From: Eretmocerus hayati
Lineage: Eukaryota; Arthropoda; Insecta; Hymenoptera; Aphelinidae
DNA: 64,000 nucleotides
Reading direction: 5' to 3'
Assembly (NCBI GenBank): GCA_029851415.1
Contig: CM056742.1
Span: 152,277,121 to 152,341,120 of the forward strand
Shown here in pieces: positions 35,796 to 47,636 of the stretch (position 1 is the stretch's first letter; every line of letters starts with the position of its first letter). The position numbers and the translations under genes were made by a program. Under the pieces are notes generated by a model. It ran no database searches, was not told the origin of the DNA, and worked only from the letters and a program-made list of their open reading frames with translations.

Positions 35796-38700
35796 AAAGA
35801 AATGCACTTTTTCAACTAGTAGGTCGAGAGCTACATATTGAATAAGTAGTATACTATTTTTTTTTAGTAAAAATCACTCATTCAGATTTAGAGTGTGGTC
35901 TAAGTATTGATGATTATTCAGTCAGGAATTATTCGCCTAAATCTTCAAAAAAAAAAAAAACTACTAGCGAATTTAGAATCTATAGATCTTTACAAAGTAC
36001 ACAATTAGGTTCAGTGACATTATAAATGCACCATCATGGAAAAAGGGGGTGAATTTTTTACCTGTACGGTTCCGGGGCCCCTAATTGAATCTATATAAAT
36101 GAGCATATTCTGTCCATCTTTTTCCTTCCTTTGTCCATGCTTAATCATTCATAGTGGTCACGTATGGTATACAACACCGCACACTCGTAAAGCACAGCCA
36201 AGTTTAATTCACTTCCGAGATTGCTGGGCACATCCACTCACATAAATATGTACGGTTGTCAGAGTCCAATCCATTTTGCGCATACATATAGCTTAACCTG
36301 TAGGGACGAGGAAATCGATGAAATAGCGTGGTGTGCACGTAATTTACATGAAATCGAGTATCCGTCGGCACTTGTCCAAACGACGAAGAACCCCCTTCAT
36401 ACGCAATCAGCAATTTTTTCCACTCGATTCCAGGCTTGTGGCAATACACATGTACATATATATTTCTATGCGATAGGAAGCACCCCTCGTAAGAAAATTT
36501 CATGATTACTCGCTCGTCCAATAACTTGTTATGTCCGAGCAGAGGCAAAAATTCTCCCCTTCTAGGTATATAGGGTGGCTAGTTTATCCAAACCTCATAA
36601 AATCATACGTGTTTGCGTATAGAAGCCAAAAGGAACTCTTGGATTTTACGTCTCCTCTGGGTCATGGTACATGCAGGCGTACAAGTCCATACGGTGTCAT
36701 TACACACCCCATAAAGCAAGCCACGTCTGCGCTCGTTGCCATACGTACAACTTTTTCCAGAAAAAGGTAGGAATTTCCATCTGCCGCACGACGAGCTGAG
36801 ATTCTATATCTTTCCCTATGTTATCTGGATGGTTTTGTGTGGATATTCTTGCATTACCGGGTTCGATTTCTATCTTTGGTTCGGTGTTATGTTATGTCTT
36901 GTTGCCAGGTCTGACTTTAAAATTCTTCATTCGGATATAGAATATGTTTTCGTGAGTACTTGTCTATATTTAGTGAGACTCTTCATCATTTTCATCATTT
37001 TGGACTCATTCCGTGTCTACTACATTGTAGATGGATGAAACTCTTTTGTAATAATGTGGAATAACCCGTTTTGTAATAATATGGAAATTTGTTTCCGGCC
37101 TGCACACAGGTGCACATGCACCTATGCAGAAAAAACTTTGTACTGGTTGTATGTGAACTTGGTCCGATGAATCCAATCGAATTTAATTCAAGGACAATTC
37201 ATAAGCAAATATTATTCGTCAATGTTCAAAAAATCTCTTGAATTTCTCATCATTTTCCCAATGATTTTCCGGAAATCGGGACAAAATATTGATATTCGCG
37301 TTTGCCCGTCGTTTCATTGGACATTCTGAGTAATTTGAATGTCTTTAACTAGGAGTCGAGAACTTTTTACCGCAGCTGTATTTTTTCGATTTTTTGTGAT
37401 CTTGGATTGGCATGGATTGCGAACATTTCCCGTTAGCTCCTCATCATTTTATCGGTCATTGATCATCTTTACCATTTTGTATTATCGTTGAATAAAAAAA
37501 TTAAGGTCAATGAAGTTAAAAAGCTCTATTCAAACTCTGTTTATGGATTACACTCGAACGCCAGCAACTCGCTTCCTATTCGATTTTTTCCACAACAGAA
37601 GTATCAAAAGTGTGAAATTTGCACCCGACTTCCCTCATACGCTTTTTCACGTTCAGGGTGGTATCATAAAACCGTCTAGAATCGGATCAGATTGAGCTTA
37701 GAATGCCGCACCCTGATTCTCTTCTCGACAATCTCATAAACAAAATCTCGTTATTCTCGATTTATTTTCCGGCATATAACCGGATCAGCAAGTCTGCAAA
37801 TCAAACAGATACAGTATCGAATGTTCATCCAAGCGCGATCAACACGCGACGTGCAACATAACACAAGAAGCCGTGCGAGTATTAAATAGAAAAGATTATA
37901 ATGCTTGTAACAAGTGAAACGAATGAATGACAATCGTTCCATTTATATTGTTAAAGTACGTACTAGATTTGGAGGTGAAGAATTTCGACTTTTGAATTGT
38001 TTTCCAACATAAAATGGTCTTCTACGATTCGAATGACCTCTCAAGTATGTTAACGTATTTGCACTTCTAGCCACGGCGCGGCGGGTCGGAAAGATGGGGA
38101 AGTGGAAATTTAACGGAATAATGAGATTGCTATGGGTCTCGGAATGTCGAAATCGTAGGAACTTCCACTATACCATTTTCCAAAAAAAAAAAATCAAAAT
38201 CATCCATTGCTGGAATGAAAATTGAAATCCATTCATTTTGCATCCCATAGGGTGTTCAAAAGTTCGTCTGATGACATCAGTCTTGTCTTTTTCGTGATTT
38301 TTTTGTAATAACTCGGTAAATATGAATGGCATCGGAAAAATTGAGCGTACTTTTTTCTTTTTTTTTTAGATCTACAAGTAATGTGCTCACACTTATCAAA
38401 GAACTGGATCAACCCTGGGTAATTGGAAAACCTTCAAGGAAAAAAGCAAGGAATTTTGATAGTTTCTGCATTCTTCTGCATCTGAGAATCTCACAGAGGT
38501 TGTTCCTCGTATTTAAGAATGGCAGAGCTTACTAGCTCGATCTTTAAAAAATCTGCAAAAAATGTTTCTACACACTATTCGATAAAACTCGTCCATTCCG
38601 ACTTGTCACAGAAAAATCATGAAAAATACGATAAACCTCGGAAGAAACGAACTTCTACATACTATTCATAATGAGAGAATCGAAAAATCGACATGATTCC

Positions 38701-41700
38701 AAAACCCATATACCGACAGAATATTTTAATTTTTGTTGAGAAATGATTATGGAGTTACCGAGAATTTCAACCTACAGGCAAATCTCGATTCCGTTAACCT
38801 CCAACTTTCCCGGCCCTCCGACCCACTAGGCAGCCGTACGTTGGCTCAATATTATAATCCATGGAGACTTTTGAAATTGATGTTTTCTCCTTTTAACTCG
38901 TCTCATTTAATAAGAGCGAACTTCCCCCCCCCCCATCCCTCACCTATATCTCATATGATAGTTCACGACGAAGCCCAAGAAACCACTAACAAATATAAAT
39001 TGAGTTATAGTTCACTTCAATCAGTATCAATCAATTTCTCTAAAGCTATACTTATGAAGATCATTATCATAAGAGCGCTCAGCTTTGAATGGATATCCTC
39101 TCATCGTATTACCACATCCATCAGACAACTCAATCAATCTTCCTCTCTCGGGAGCATAATAGTGAATACACGATGATCATATCGTGCTCGCCGACAGCAT
39201 CATGTTCTCTAACGACATAATGGACTCCATTAAATCATAATTTGCTCAAGCTTTAAAGACTGACTCGATTACCATGCACTGCCTAATACACTTTCAAAAA
39301 TACAAATATCTGGTTCGATAGAAAAAATGGCCTGAGCTGAGCTAAAACTTTCCTGTATGTTGTCTACACAGTGCTGGATACAGTAGCATGTATCGTTTTA
39401 ATACACTAATCGACTTCCAGATATAAACCACCCGCAGGAGGTATTTTTCCAATCTTATAATTTGTGTACTACATAGCTTGCAGAAATCGATGATGGATAA
39501 CCTCTAGAGCTATTATTTCAAGAAGAGCAGTGTGTATTAGGCCTTCCTGACGGATGATCGGTTAAAATTCTTGTATGATAAACGTCTTGATTTGGTGCGC
39601 GGGATGATACAAGCCTGAAGGGGTTTGAACTACTGCGGTGGGGCGATGGCAGATCATTCACAACTTAAATTGAAACTGATGTAGTCGAAAGGACTGTTTA
39701 ACAGTGGTGGCTGTTATATGCTAATTGATTATTGTGACAGGCGACGGCACCGCTGAAACGTGTCGGCTGTCCCATCGATCATATCACCATGCATGAGACG
39801 AGCAGCCTTCTCTAGTCTTTATATCAGAGTCTACAAGCCTTTCTTGACACTCGACTGGTGTACATAGCGTGACCACGATAAAAAGTGGCTGTCCACAGAC
39901 AGTTCGTTCTGTTCAAGATACGAATTCCAGGAGTGTTCTCACTTCTTCAAAAAGAAAGGGTTGTATTGGTGACAAAAGATTCCTCGAATTCTTCCACTTG
40001 ATTTGATTTTCCATTCTAAACATTTTCACTTGCTGGGGTGAAATTCACATCATTTTGTTCCACTAAGGGCATGCGGGTGCCGCGCAACACAGAAATTATA
40101 CTTCATTTACATGTAACTCAAAATTTCGACGATACAGAGTTTGAGACGAGTTGTTTACTACTTATTATCATCTGAATTGTGTTGGACAACTCGTCATTTG
40201 TCACCAATTACAAGAGCATCAAAGATGAATGAGAATAACTCGCCCGCGGGTATTATCTAACCCATGAATTGGCACATTTTCGTTCACAAAACTCTCAAAA
40301 TCTTTTCCAATCTCGACTATACGACGAGTTATTATTGTCAAGTTAGATGAAAATGAATCTTGAATCACTCATCATTTAGTCCAAATTGAAGAAGATTTAA
40401 AAATTGTTGTAACAAAGTTCAACGTGCACGGCGAGCGCATCGCCTTATAAGACCTATTGCGGGTCACACATTTCACTCCATTATTCGTAACAAATTCGCT
40501 AGGAATTCATCTTTGTCAGTGATTGTCGGCGTCTCTGTTAGCAGATGCTTTTTTCGATAACACATTTACAGCGAAGGCAAAACTGCGATTCTGGTCTAGA
40601 TTGCGAGAGAGTACAAATGTGCATTTGAATAGTTGTGGAAGTTAAACCTTTGGGATTATCATCAGTTTGACATCTATCTACAGAATTCTTATGAATTTCA
40701 GTGGGGCCCATCGCACACAGAGTTGGCAGCCATTTTTCTGTGCAGTGAGACCCACCGGTGGCACAAAGAAAATTTTGTATAACCCGAAATATCTTATGAG
40801 GATGATCAGTAGTATCCATCAATTTGTCAAAGTCAATATTATCAGCCCCTAGGAGAACGCCCCTGTGCTCCTGTGCTCCGGGCGTACAATGATAACTGTG
40901 ACTATGGTTTTGGCGCACTTCAACTCATTTCCGTTCATTTATGTACTTCAAATCTCGGCAGCGTGTGAAATTAAAGATTCAAATAGAATTATTTGCTTTG
41001 GCTTGAATTCCGAGACTTTTAAAGTACTTGATATAGTACAGATGAGATGGCAAGTAAGCTAACACATTTGTGTAAGAATCCGGGATTTCTTCGAGTATTC
41101 TCTGATTTCCAGATTTGGTAGACACCATGTTATTATAACTAATGTTGAGTTGCCAATACAAATAGACACTGGGCACGCGGGAATAAGATCGTGATTTTGG
41201 TTTGGATACTCTAAGACTGATATAAACATCGATTTATAGCCCACACGGTTCTAATTGATCTTTTTTTGAGATTGCATGCAATGTCCAGGAATTTTGGCCA
41301 GAATGTTATGAAATTTGATTCAAGAATATTAGAGATCTGATTTAGGCTGTCAGGATTCTGATGAAATATCAGCTTCTTAGAACTTGGAGCAGTTAGAAGA
41401 GATTATAAATTGTAAGAGAGCTTGATGTCGAGTATGCTTGAATTGCCATTGAAGAGTCAGACATCATTCATGTTAGTCGGATCATATAGCACTGCATAGC
41501 CCGCAGACAATACGCCAAACAAGTACAATGGGAAATTTATTGCCAGTGATATATACGCCCAATTGTCCTTTGGAGAAATCACGTGGCACATATAATTGAG
41601 GCCGCGAATACAATGACGACACTCGACTCTGCGAAAGACTGTGAGCCAGACCAAATGCCATTCGTTTCCTCGATTTATTCGCAAATTGAGCCGTTATTAT

Positions 41701-42528
41701 TGTAAATACTAGAGCAATCGTAGCATGTCATCGGTGCATGTCGAGCGTGAGAATTCTGAACGATGACAACAGGCGCTAGTGATGACATTTTGAGATTGAA
41801 GGTTGTATGTGCTATACCGTTAATCCAGTCTGTAACTAACAATGTCAGCACTGAAAGGGGGAATTACCGTGCAGATGATCGGTAAAATTTTTATCATCAA
41901 CCACTATCCTTCCCTTTTTCTTGGTATGATAATTGAAACTTGGAAACTTGATGCTTATGAGGGGAGTTCGGTGAGTAAATCTGAAGTACCTATGTCAAAT
42001 GACACTTTTCAAAGATACTGGCGGAAAGATTGTCATTGCTCGTGAGAATGTGCCCTAACAGATCATCTACTTGCAATACTTACGTTTTTGTCCGTATCTC
42101 GGGAAAGGAGTTTCATTCGATAGGTTATTTGTGAATTCTCCATATTGTGGGTGATACAGAAGTGAGGAAGAAATGTGGGAAAATGGTAACCAAGAGACTC
42201 CGGGTTCCCGTGTTTCTCAATTTGGGAAAGAGGTGTGGATTGGACAGCCAAAATTTTTCTCACCCTGGCAGTGCAAACATTTCACGTTATACATTAATTT
42301 CTCTTGATACCTTGTGTCTCATGCTGTTCGGATGGAATATCTTCCTAATATTTTTTGTAGTGTTAGTGGGTAACATCGCTGTATGGTAATATTCGATATA
42401 TGGTTTAAAGGCACTAGTAGCTAGACTTTTAATGGGAATTTCAAATCTATACTTTTTTGGAGGTCGAGGTATAGCTATATGGTTTCAAAAACTCAACTCA
42501 CATATACTTCAGGCGATCAAAAATACAG
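35796..42528. other. Long intergenic stretch, nothing firmly recognised
   Basis: This is about 6.7 kb without a supportable gene. The longest frames (147 codons at 38733 plus, 126 codons at 40538-40918 minus, 114 codons at 36204-36548 minus) have no domain I recognise and no matching exons nearby. The minus-strand frame at 41457-41684 has a hydrophobic stretch that could be a scrap of a membrane protein, but there is no further support. A C run occurs at about 38927. Confidence 0.4.
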
Positions 42529-42530
42529 TA

Positions 42531-43124
42531 CCGTCAACTGAGGTAACTTTGGGACAACCCATGAAAGAGTCATTATCACGCGCGACCAGCAAGGCAGATA
42601 ATCCTGAGGCTTTGGTACCTGTTCTCCCTACTGGGGCACGCATAAACAATGTTTTGCACCAGCGCAAAGTTCTCTAAGTTGTGAGTTCATTTATAAACAG
42701 ACTTTTTTAAGAGTATGTTTTCAATCCAAAACCAGGATCTCGGAGAAATGGGTGAGGACCTTTGCAGAGTGAATCAAAGGTAACTGAGCTAATACTTTCC
42801 ATTTGTCTGTACACATATCTGAACGAATCCATCATTACACTAGCGTACTTTTACCCACTTCCAATTCTGTAGCGTGAACACTGGAAAGAATGTGTTTTCT
42901 TCTGCAAACCGGGGTAATTTTGGGACACGACTTTGAGCGTCCATATTTCTGACCAAGAATATCCGAATATACTCTAATACCTGTTAATCGAGAGCTGAAA
43001 CTGTGAGCTTTCGATTGACCACAGACACGATGCAATTCTGATGCGACTGGTGCGAGATATACAAGTTACATGAGTTTTAAGGAGAACAATGCGATTTTTG
43101 TTCCAAAGTTACCCCAGTTGACGG
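42531..43124. mobile_element. TA-flanked non-autonomous element (Tc1/mariner-like)
   Basis: The inverted ends CCGTCAACTGAGGTAACTTT (left) and AAAGTTACCCCAGTTGACGG (right) are each flanked by TA (42529-42530 and 43125-43126), the target duplication of Tc1/mariner elements. There is no transposase frame in the 594 bases. The family assignment rests only on the TA and on the inverted ends. Confidence 0.6.
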
Positions 43125-43390
43125 TAGCCGTGGAATCCCCTATATAATGTATGCTGTCCCAAAGTTATCCCAAGCCGGTTTAACTTTGGGACACGACTTT
43201 TAGCGCTCATATCTCCAACTAGAGACGTCCAAATGCACTTCATAAATATCGCAATCGAAAGCTGAAGCTGTAAGCTTTCGATTGACTACACATACAATGC
43301 GCTTCTGGTATAAGACGTACAAGTTTTATGAGTTTGAAGGGAAAAAATCCGATTTCTGTCCCTTCTGTTACAGTGACTTCGAAAACAAAT
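42885..43390. repeat. Two ~220-bp direct repeat units
   Basis: A unit beginning near 42905 (TTTGGGACACGACTTTGAGCG, then CATATTTCTG, GAGCTGAAACTGTGAGCTTT, CGATTGACCACA and GTTACATGAGTTT) recurs near 43180 (ACTTTGGGACACGACTTTTA, GCTCATATCTC, AAGCTGAAGCTGTAAGCTTT, CGATTGACTACA, GTTTTATGAGTTT). The first unit lies inside the TA-flanked element and the second just outside it. The outer copy may be a second, broken element of the same kind. Confidence 0.75.
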
Positions 43391-45113
43391 TGTCAGATCT
43401 CTCTGCACCGTTCTTTGTGGATTTTTTGCACTGATAACATAGATGGAGTGCCAATTGATTTTCTTATACTGACGATACTTACAATGACCCAAAATACTTA
43501 GTTATCGCAATAATAACAACGACAAAAAAGGCGACGAGTGAGGATAGATGGCTACTGAGGCCACTCCCCTATGAATATTTTCAAAGTTTCCAAAGTAATT
43601 TTACAAGCAAAATGAATAAAGCGAAGATATTATTCGCGTTGTGAGTACGGAAATTGACATTCTTATTTTGAAAGAAATAATCTCCATCTGCAAACTACGT
43701 ATAGATATAACGAGTTCAGCAAACGTTTCACCCACAGAAGTACAACACGCTAGAAGGCAACTCAAAGGGCAATGAAAAGCTCGATCACTGCAATTCGACG
43801 CGCAGCAATCATAAAGCTCATCAACGCATCGTGGCCTTTGCAAGAGCATTAACGGCTAAGTACCTCAGGGAATATAATATAACGAGGGAGTGCCAGATCT
43901 CACTCACTGACGCATTATGGGAAGGAAAATGAGAAGAGAACCCCATCATACACATATATAGACTCATATATCCGGGACTGTACTCGTAATTGCTAAGTTA
44001 GAGCCTATACCATTTCCCTCGTTCAGTGTATACCATCATATTGGGCTAACCATAGGATCCTTAAACCAGCTCATACACACATCATACTAAAATGTGTGAG
44101 TGCAAGACCATGCACGTGCGTGTATGATGGCAGACTCGTTATGTAAGTGTACGTGTGCGTGTGTGTGAGATGCGAAGAGCAGAAAATTTATTTATGTCGA
44201 TAGTTTCTTGATTTGTCGGCTACCGACACTCATTTATAACCTCCCTCGAGTGCTAGCACACCAGGAGTCTGATATTTCGACCACGAGCACTTATCCCAAA
44301 ACTCCTCCCAACACATACATACTCGTTTTCGCGAGGGAGCGATAATATTGCTTGGAAACCTCGCACAGACCAACATTTGCGGATGAAATTCAACGAAAAC
44401 CTGCGTTAGTACTTATGTTGGTCTGTATATTACCACGCTGAGAGATGATGGAAAAACTACGATGCCGTGGATAAAACAGTATTATGAGGAAAAAAAAAGA
44501 AGTAGGAAAAACCTGCGAGAGTATAGATGCAAGAGCCATCAATTAGCCAGTCTGCGGAAGAATGATTGCTCTTCATTCGCTCTAAGAAGTCAAGAGAGAG
44601 AAGAAGGCAGAAAAGTAGACTTGGAAATAACTGATGAAGCCTTATACGCGTGGGATATTAATGATGTGCCATTAGTTTTTCATCAGCTACATTAATTATC
44701 CGGTGAGAGCTACCATTCAAGCCACTTTATAGATCTCATCTGTTTGACTTTGATTATGTGCATTATTTCACTGCGAGATTGACGAGTCACGTGAGTTTTG
44801 GTTATGAATTATACGAGTCATTATGGATATTGTCGCGAAATACCGGATTTCATCGATGAAATAATGGATTGATATTGTGTGCAAGATTTCAGTTGAAGGG
44901 ATGCGATGGAGCTTCAATTTTTCAAAGTTCGTTTCTAGAATTGCGAAAGGCACAATTAAATTCATAGTAATATTTGAAAATCGTTTGTCAATGAATAAGA
45001 CCTGTGAACGTTTATGCTCATGATACCTCGCATGACACATTTTAATCTCGCAAGTGAAAAGTTTCTACTTCGATAACATATGATTTTGCAAAATATTTTT
45101 TCATCATTCTAAC
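43391..45113. other. Intergenic, nothing recognised
   Basis: A GTGTGTGTGAG-rich patch lies near 44140-44170 and an 11-bp inverted pair (CAGACCAACAT) at 44366 and 44415. There is no supportable gene; open frames stay below 95 codons. Confidence 0.45.
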
Positions 45114-45143
45114 CTAAAAAGGCCGCATTCAAATGCGGTTTTA
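45114..45143. repeat. Short perfect hairpin
   Basis: CTAAAAAGGCCGCATT is mirrored by AATGCGGTTTTAG with almost no loop. It lies 20 bases before the larger hairpin at 45166 and may belong to the same element. Confidence 0.6.
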
Positions 45144-45165
45144 GGGTTCTCATGATGAAAAATCA

Positions 45166-45283
45166 TTATTGCCCTGTGCTCGCAGGCCCATTTCGGGCGC
45201 GGAGGACTTATTTCCCTCGCTTCGCTCAGGAAATAAACTGTCCTAGCGCCCGAACTGGGCGTACGCGCCCAGGGCAATAATGT
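45166..45283. mobile_element. GC-rich hairpin element, ~118 bp
   Basis: CATTATTGCCCTG..GC..GCCCA..TTCGGGCGC..GGAC..TTATTTCC is mirrored on the right by GGAAATAA..GTCC..GCGCCCGAA..TGGGC..GC..CAGGGCAATAATG, with a tiny centre (CTCGCTTCGCTCA). The arms of about 52 bases pair almost throughout. The pairing is extensive enough that the transcript would form a stable stem. No coding capacity. Confidence 0.8.
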
Positions 45284-45547
45284 ACTATTTTCAGTCGATT
45301 TTTTCAATTTAATTTCTAGATCGCAGGCATTTTTTTGTTGTTCTTCTTATTCGACCTAGGCTGAGTATTTCTCGGACAACTTTTTTAAAAAGATTTCTTT
45401 CTACAGATGTCTGCAGGGATATCTCTTTTGTAGAGCACTAGCAACATCGTTAAATATAGGCACGAAATGCCATCGTTTATTCACTTTATACTTGGAGATC
45501 AAACTGTCCACTCTTGAGAAGACAAAATTTTCATAGCCGAATTTCGG

Positions 45548-45857
45548 GGTGTCAGCCCTGACTTGAGCGCCACCACCGGGTATTTTACGAACTGTCCGAC
45601 TGCCAAAATCTGACGTTTGAATTTCGGCGCGCTAATCAAACTGTATGAGCAAAGTCGGCAAAATGTATTGTTTCAAGTACCCGATGACAGAAATGGACAA
45701 CCAAAATCATTCCTATTGTCAGATACTTGAAATGAGACATTTTACCAATTTTGTTTACATACAGTACCAGTAGCGCGCCGACGTTTGAAAGACAAATGTT
45801 GGCAGTCGGACAGTTCGCGAAATACCCGGTGGTGGCGCCGAAGTCAGGGCTGACACC
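45548..45857. mobile_element. MITE with GGTGTCAGCCCTGACTT ends
   Basis: Inverted arms of about 140 bases begin GGTGTCAGCCCTGACTT on the left and end AAGTCAGGGCTGACACC on the right. CCACCACCGGGTATTT, GAACTGTCCGACTGCC and TCAAGTA motifs are mirrored inside. The total is 310 bases with no coding capacity. The flanks do not show a clear target duplication. Confidence 0.85.
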
Positions 45858-47488
45858 TTAAATAAGTATACAAATAAGAAATGATTGATCATTTTTGAAA
45901 TCAAACAAAATTATTTTATGGTCCCATCCCAATCCCAATCTGGGGGGTCTCATGCTCAACATTCAAGAACTGTATATCACTCCAACAAAAAAATTGAATC
46001 CTCTAGTATCTGTGTGAGAGAGTATGCGGCAACTCTCACAGACGCACACGGACAGAGAATTGCACGTGTTGGACCACCAGCGCTCCTAGCGGCCGTTATT
46101 TCGCTCCTTCAAGTTGGCCACAGTGTGGACAGTTCAGACTGCTCCCAAGTGTACATCCTAGTGTACATGCGCCGCCATATTGTTTAGCCAGAATTCAAAT
46201 GATTGGACTTTTATTATTGAATATTGAATAAAAAAAGGTTCAAAAAGAACGGAAACCTTTGATTCTATGAAGGATTGGGCCGGTACTCTCCAAATGAATT
46301 ATTCCCAGATCCATGTCAGTTCCCTCCTCTGTAGATTATATGGAGGACTCCTTAGAGACAGTGTATATTCATGGTCCAGATCTACTGTGGGACGATAACG
46401 TGAATTGAGCTTTCAGCTCGTAATTTTTCCAACGGAAAATATTAAATACTAAATACCTTATTACCAACCTATTAGGTATATAATTACTTCAATCAATCGA
46501 TTCCAAACTCGGAGGACAATTTGTACCAGTGCCGAACAGATCTTCAAACCAACACTGACCAGGAATCTCAACTAAATTATTAACGATTCCCCTGAAAATG
46601 GGCATCCTGCAGGTAAAGTCCAACAACGCATCACACAAAGTCAACTCTCTGTCGTGATTAGATCTCCAAATCTGTCTTTCCCCAAGCCCATCACTACACA
46701 CGTTCAGAATGAAAGAGAGAGTGAGCATCGCACAGCTTGGTCCAGCAAACTCGTATTCATCCAGTGAATTACTTCCTCGTCTCTGGCATTGCGGGGGTGT
46801 ACGATGCGCACCTCAATGCTTTGCCCAGCTGTTAATTCCTGCGGGGCAGATTATACAGATAGGTTTATTGCGCGGCGCGCGATACCCCGAGGCGAGTAAG
46901 CGGCTTTGCTTAGGCTCGAGAGCTATATATACACATCCAGAGCAAAACCTCGATTTCACGCGAGCCTTCCACCCTCTCTTTCGCTATTCTACAAACTATA
47001 TACAACTTGGTGCACATATACATTGGGTATAATCCATCCCCGCGAATGCTACCTCTATGTAGAGTGTGTGTATAGTATAGCAGCGGATTGCGTAGCAAAG
47101 TTTGCTCTAGCGGATGTAGTACATCCGAGAAACATCGCGAGAGCTAGTGAGTGAGGCCTGTTGTAGTGCAGGCGAGTGGGTTCTCTGACCACTTGCTCAC
47201 CAAACTATGTTGTACTGTTCAGTCTTGGTGAACTTGACTGTGAGCTTGCAATGAGCTTGCAGCTTGTTGTGGATGTTTGAACCTTTGAGCTTTCTGGTAT
47301 TGATTGAATAAGTTTCCAATTTTCTCATTTTCTCAATGATAACTGAAGAAAAATTTGGAAAAACTCAAAAAACACTGATCTAGTGTTTTCTCATTCTTCA
47401 GTCGATTATTGGAACATCCACTAAATTCAAAAAATTAGTGGAGTGCACAAAATTCATCTAATTCTATAAGAAAATAGTTTTCATCCGC
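45858..47488. other. Intergenic, nothing recognised
   Basis: Frames of 60-107 codons exist on both strands (46709-47032 plus the longest), but none contains a recognisable domain. No RNA gene was identified. Confidence 0.45.
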
Positions 47489-47636
47489 TTTCTCCGCATA
47501 AATCAGTGAGAATTGATCACAAACAGAGAAATTCGCTGGTTTCCAGTGAAATTTCACTCATTTTTGGTGAATTCCGATTGTGAAATAGTGAAAATTCACT
47601 GAATGGGATCAATTTTTACTGATTCGTGCGGAGAGA
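47489..47636. mobile_element. Short MITE related to the TCAGTGA foldback
   Basis: TCTCCGCATAAATCAGTGAG and GAATTGATC on the left are mirrored by GATCAATTTTTACTGATTCG and TGCGGAGAGA on the right. The 148-base body contains CAGTGAAATTTCACT and related palindromes. The terminal pattern matches the larger element at 4309-4903. Confidence 0.7.

Noticed and set aside
38733..39176. 147-codon plus-strand frame
   Set aside because: It has no recognisable domain, includes a C homopolymer, and lacks splice-linked partners.
40538..40918. 126-codon minus-strand frame with several cysteines
   Set aside because: No family could be recognised and no neighbouring exon continues it. It is probably chance.
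41457..41684. Possible chemoreceptor or other membrane-protein exon on the minus strand
   Set aside because: Only one hydrophobic stretch is visible and no signature motif or second exon was found.
44366..44425. 11-bp inverted pair CAGACCAACAT
   Set aside because: The arms are too short and the loop too long to call an element or a regulatory hairpin.
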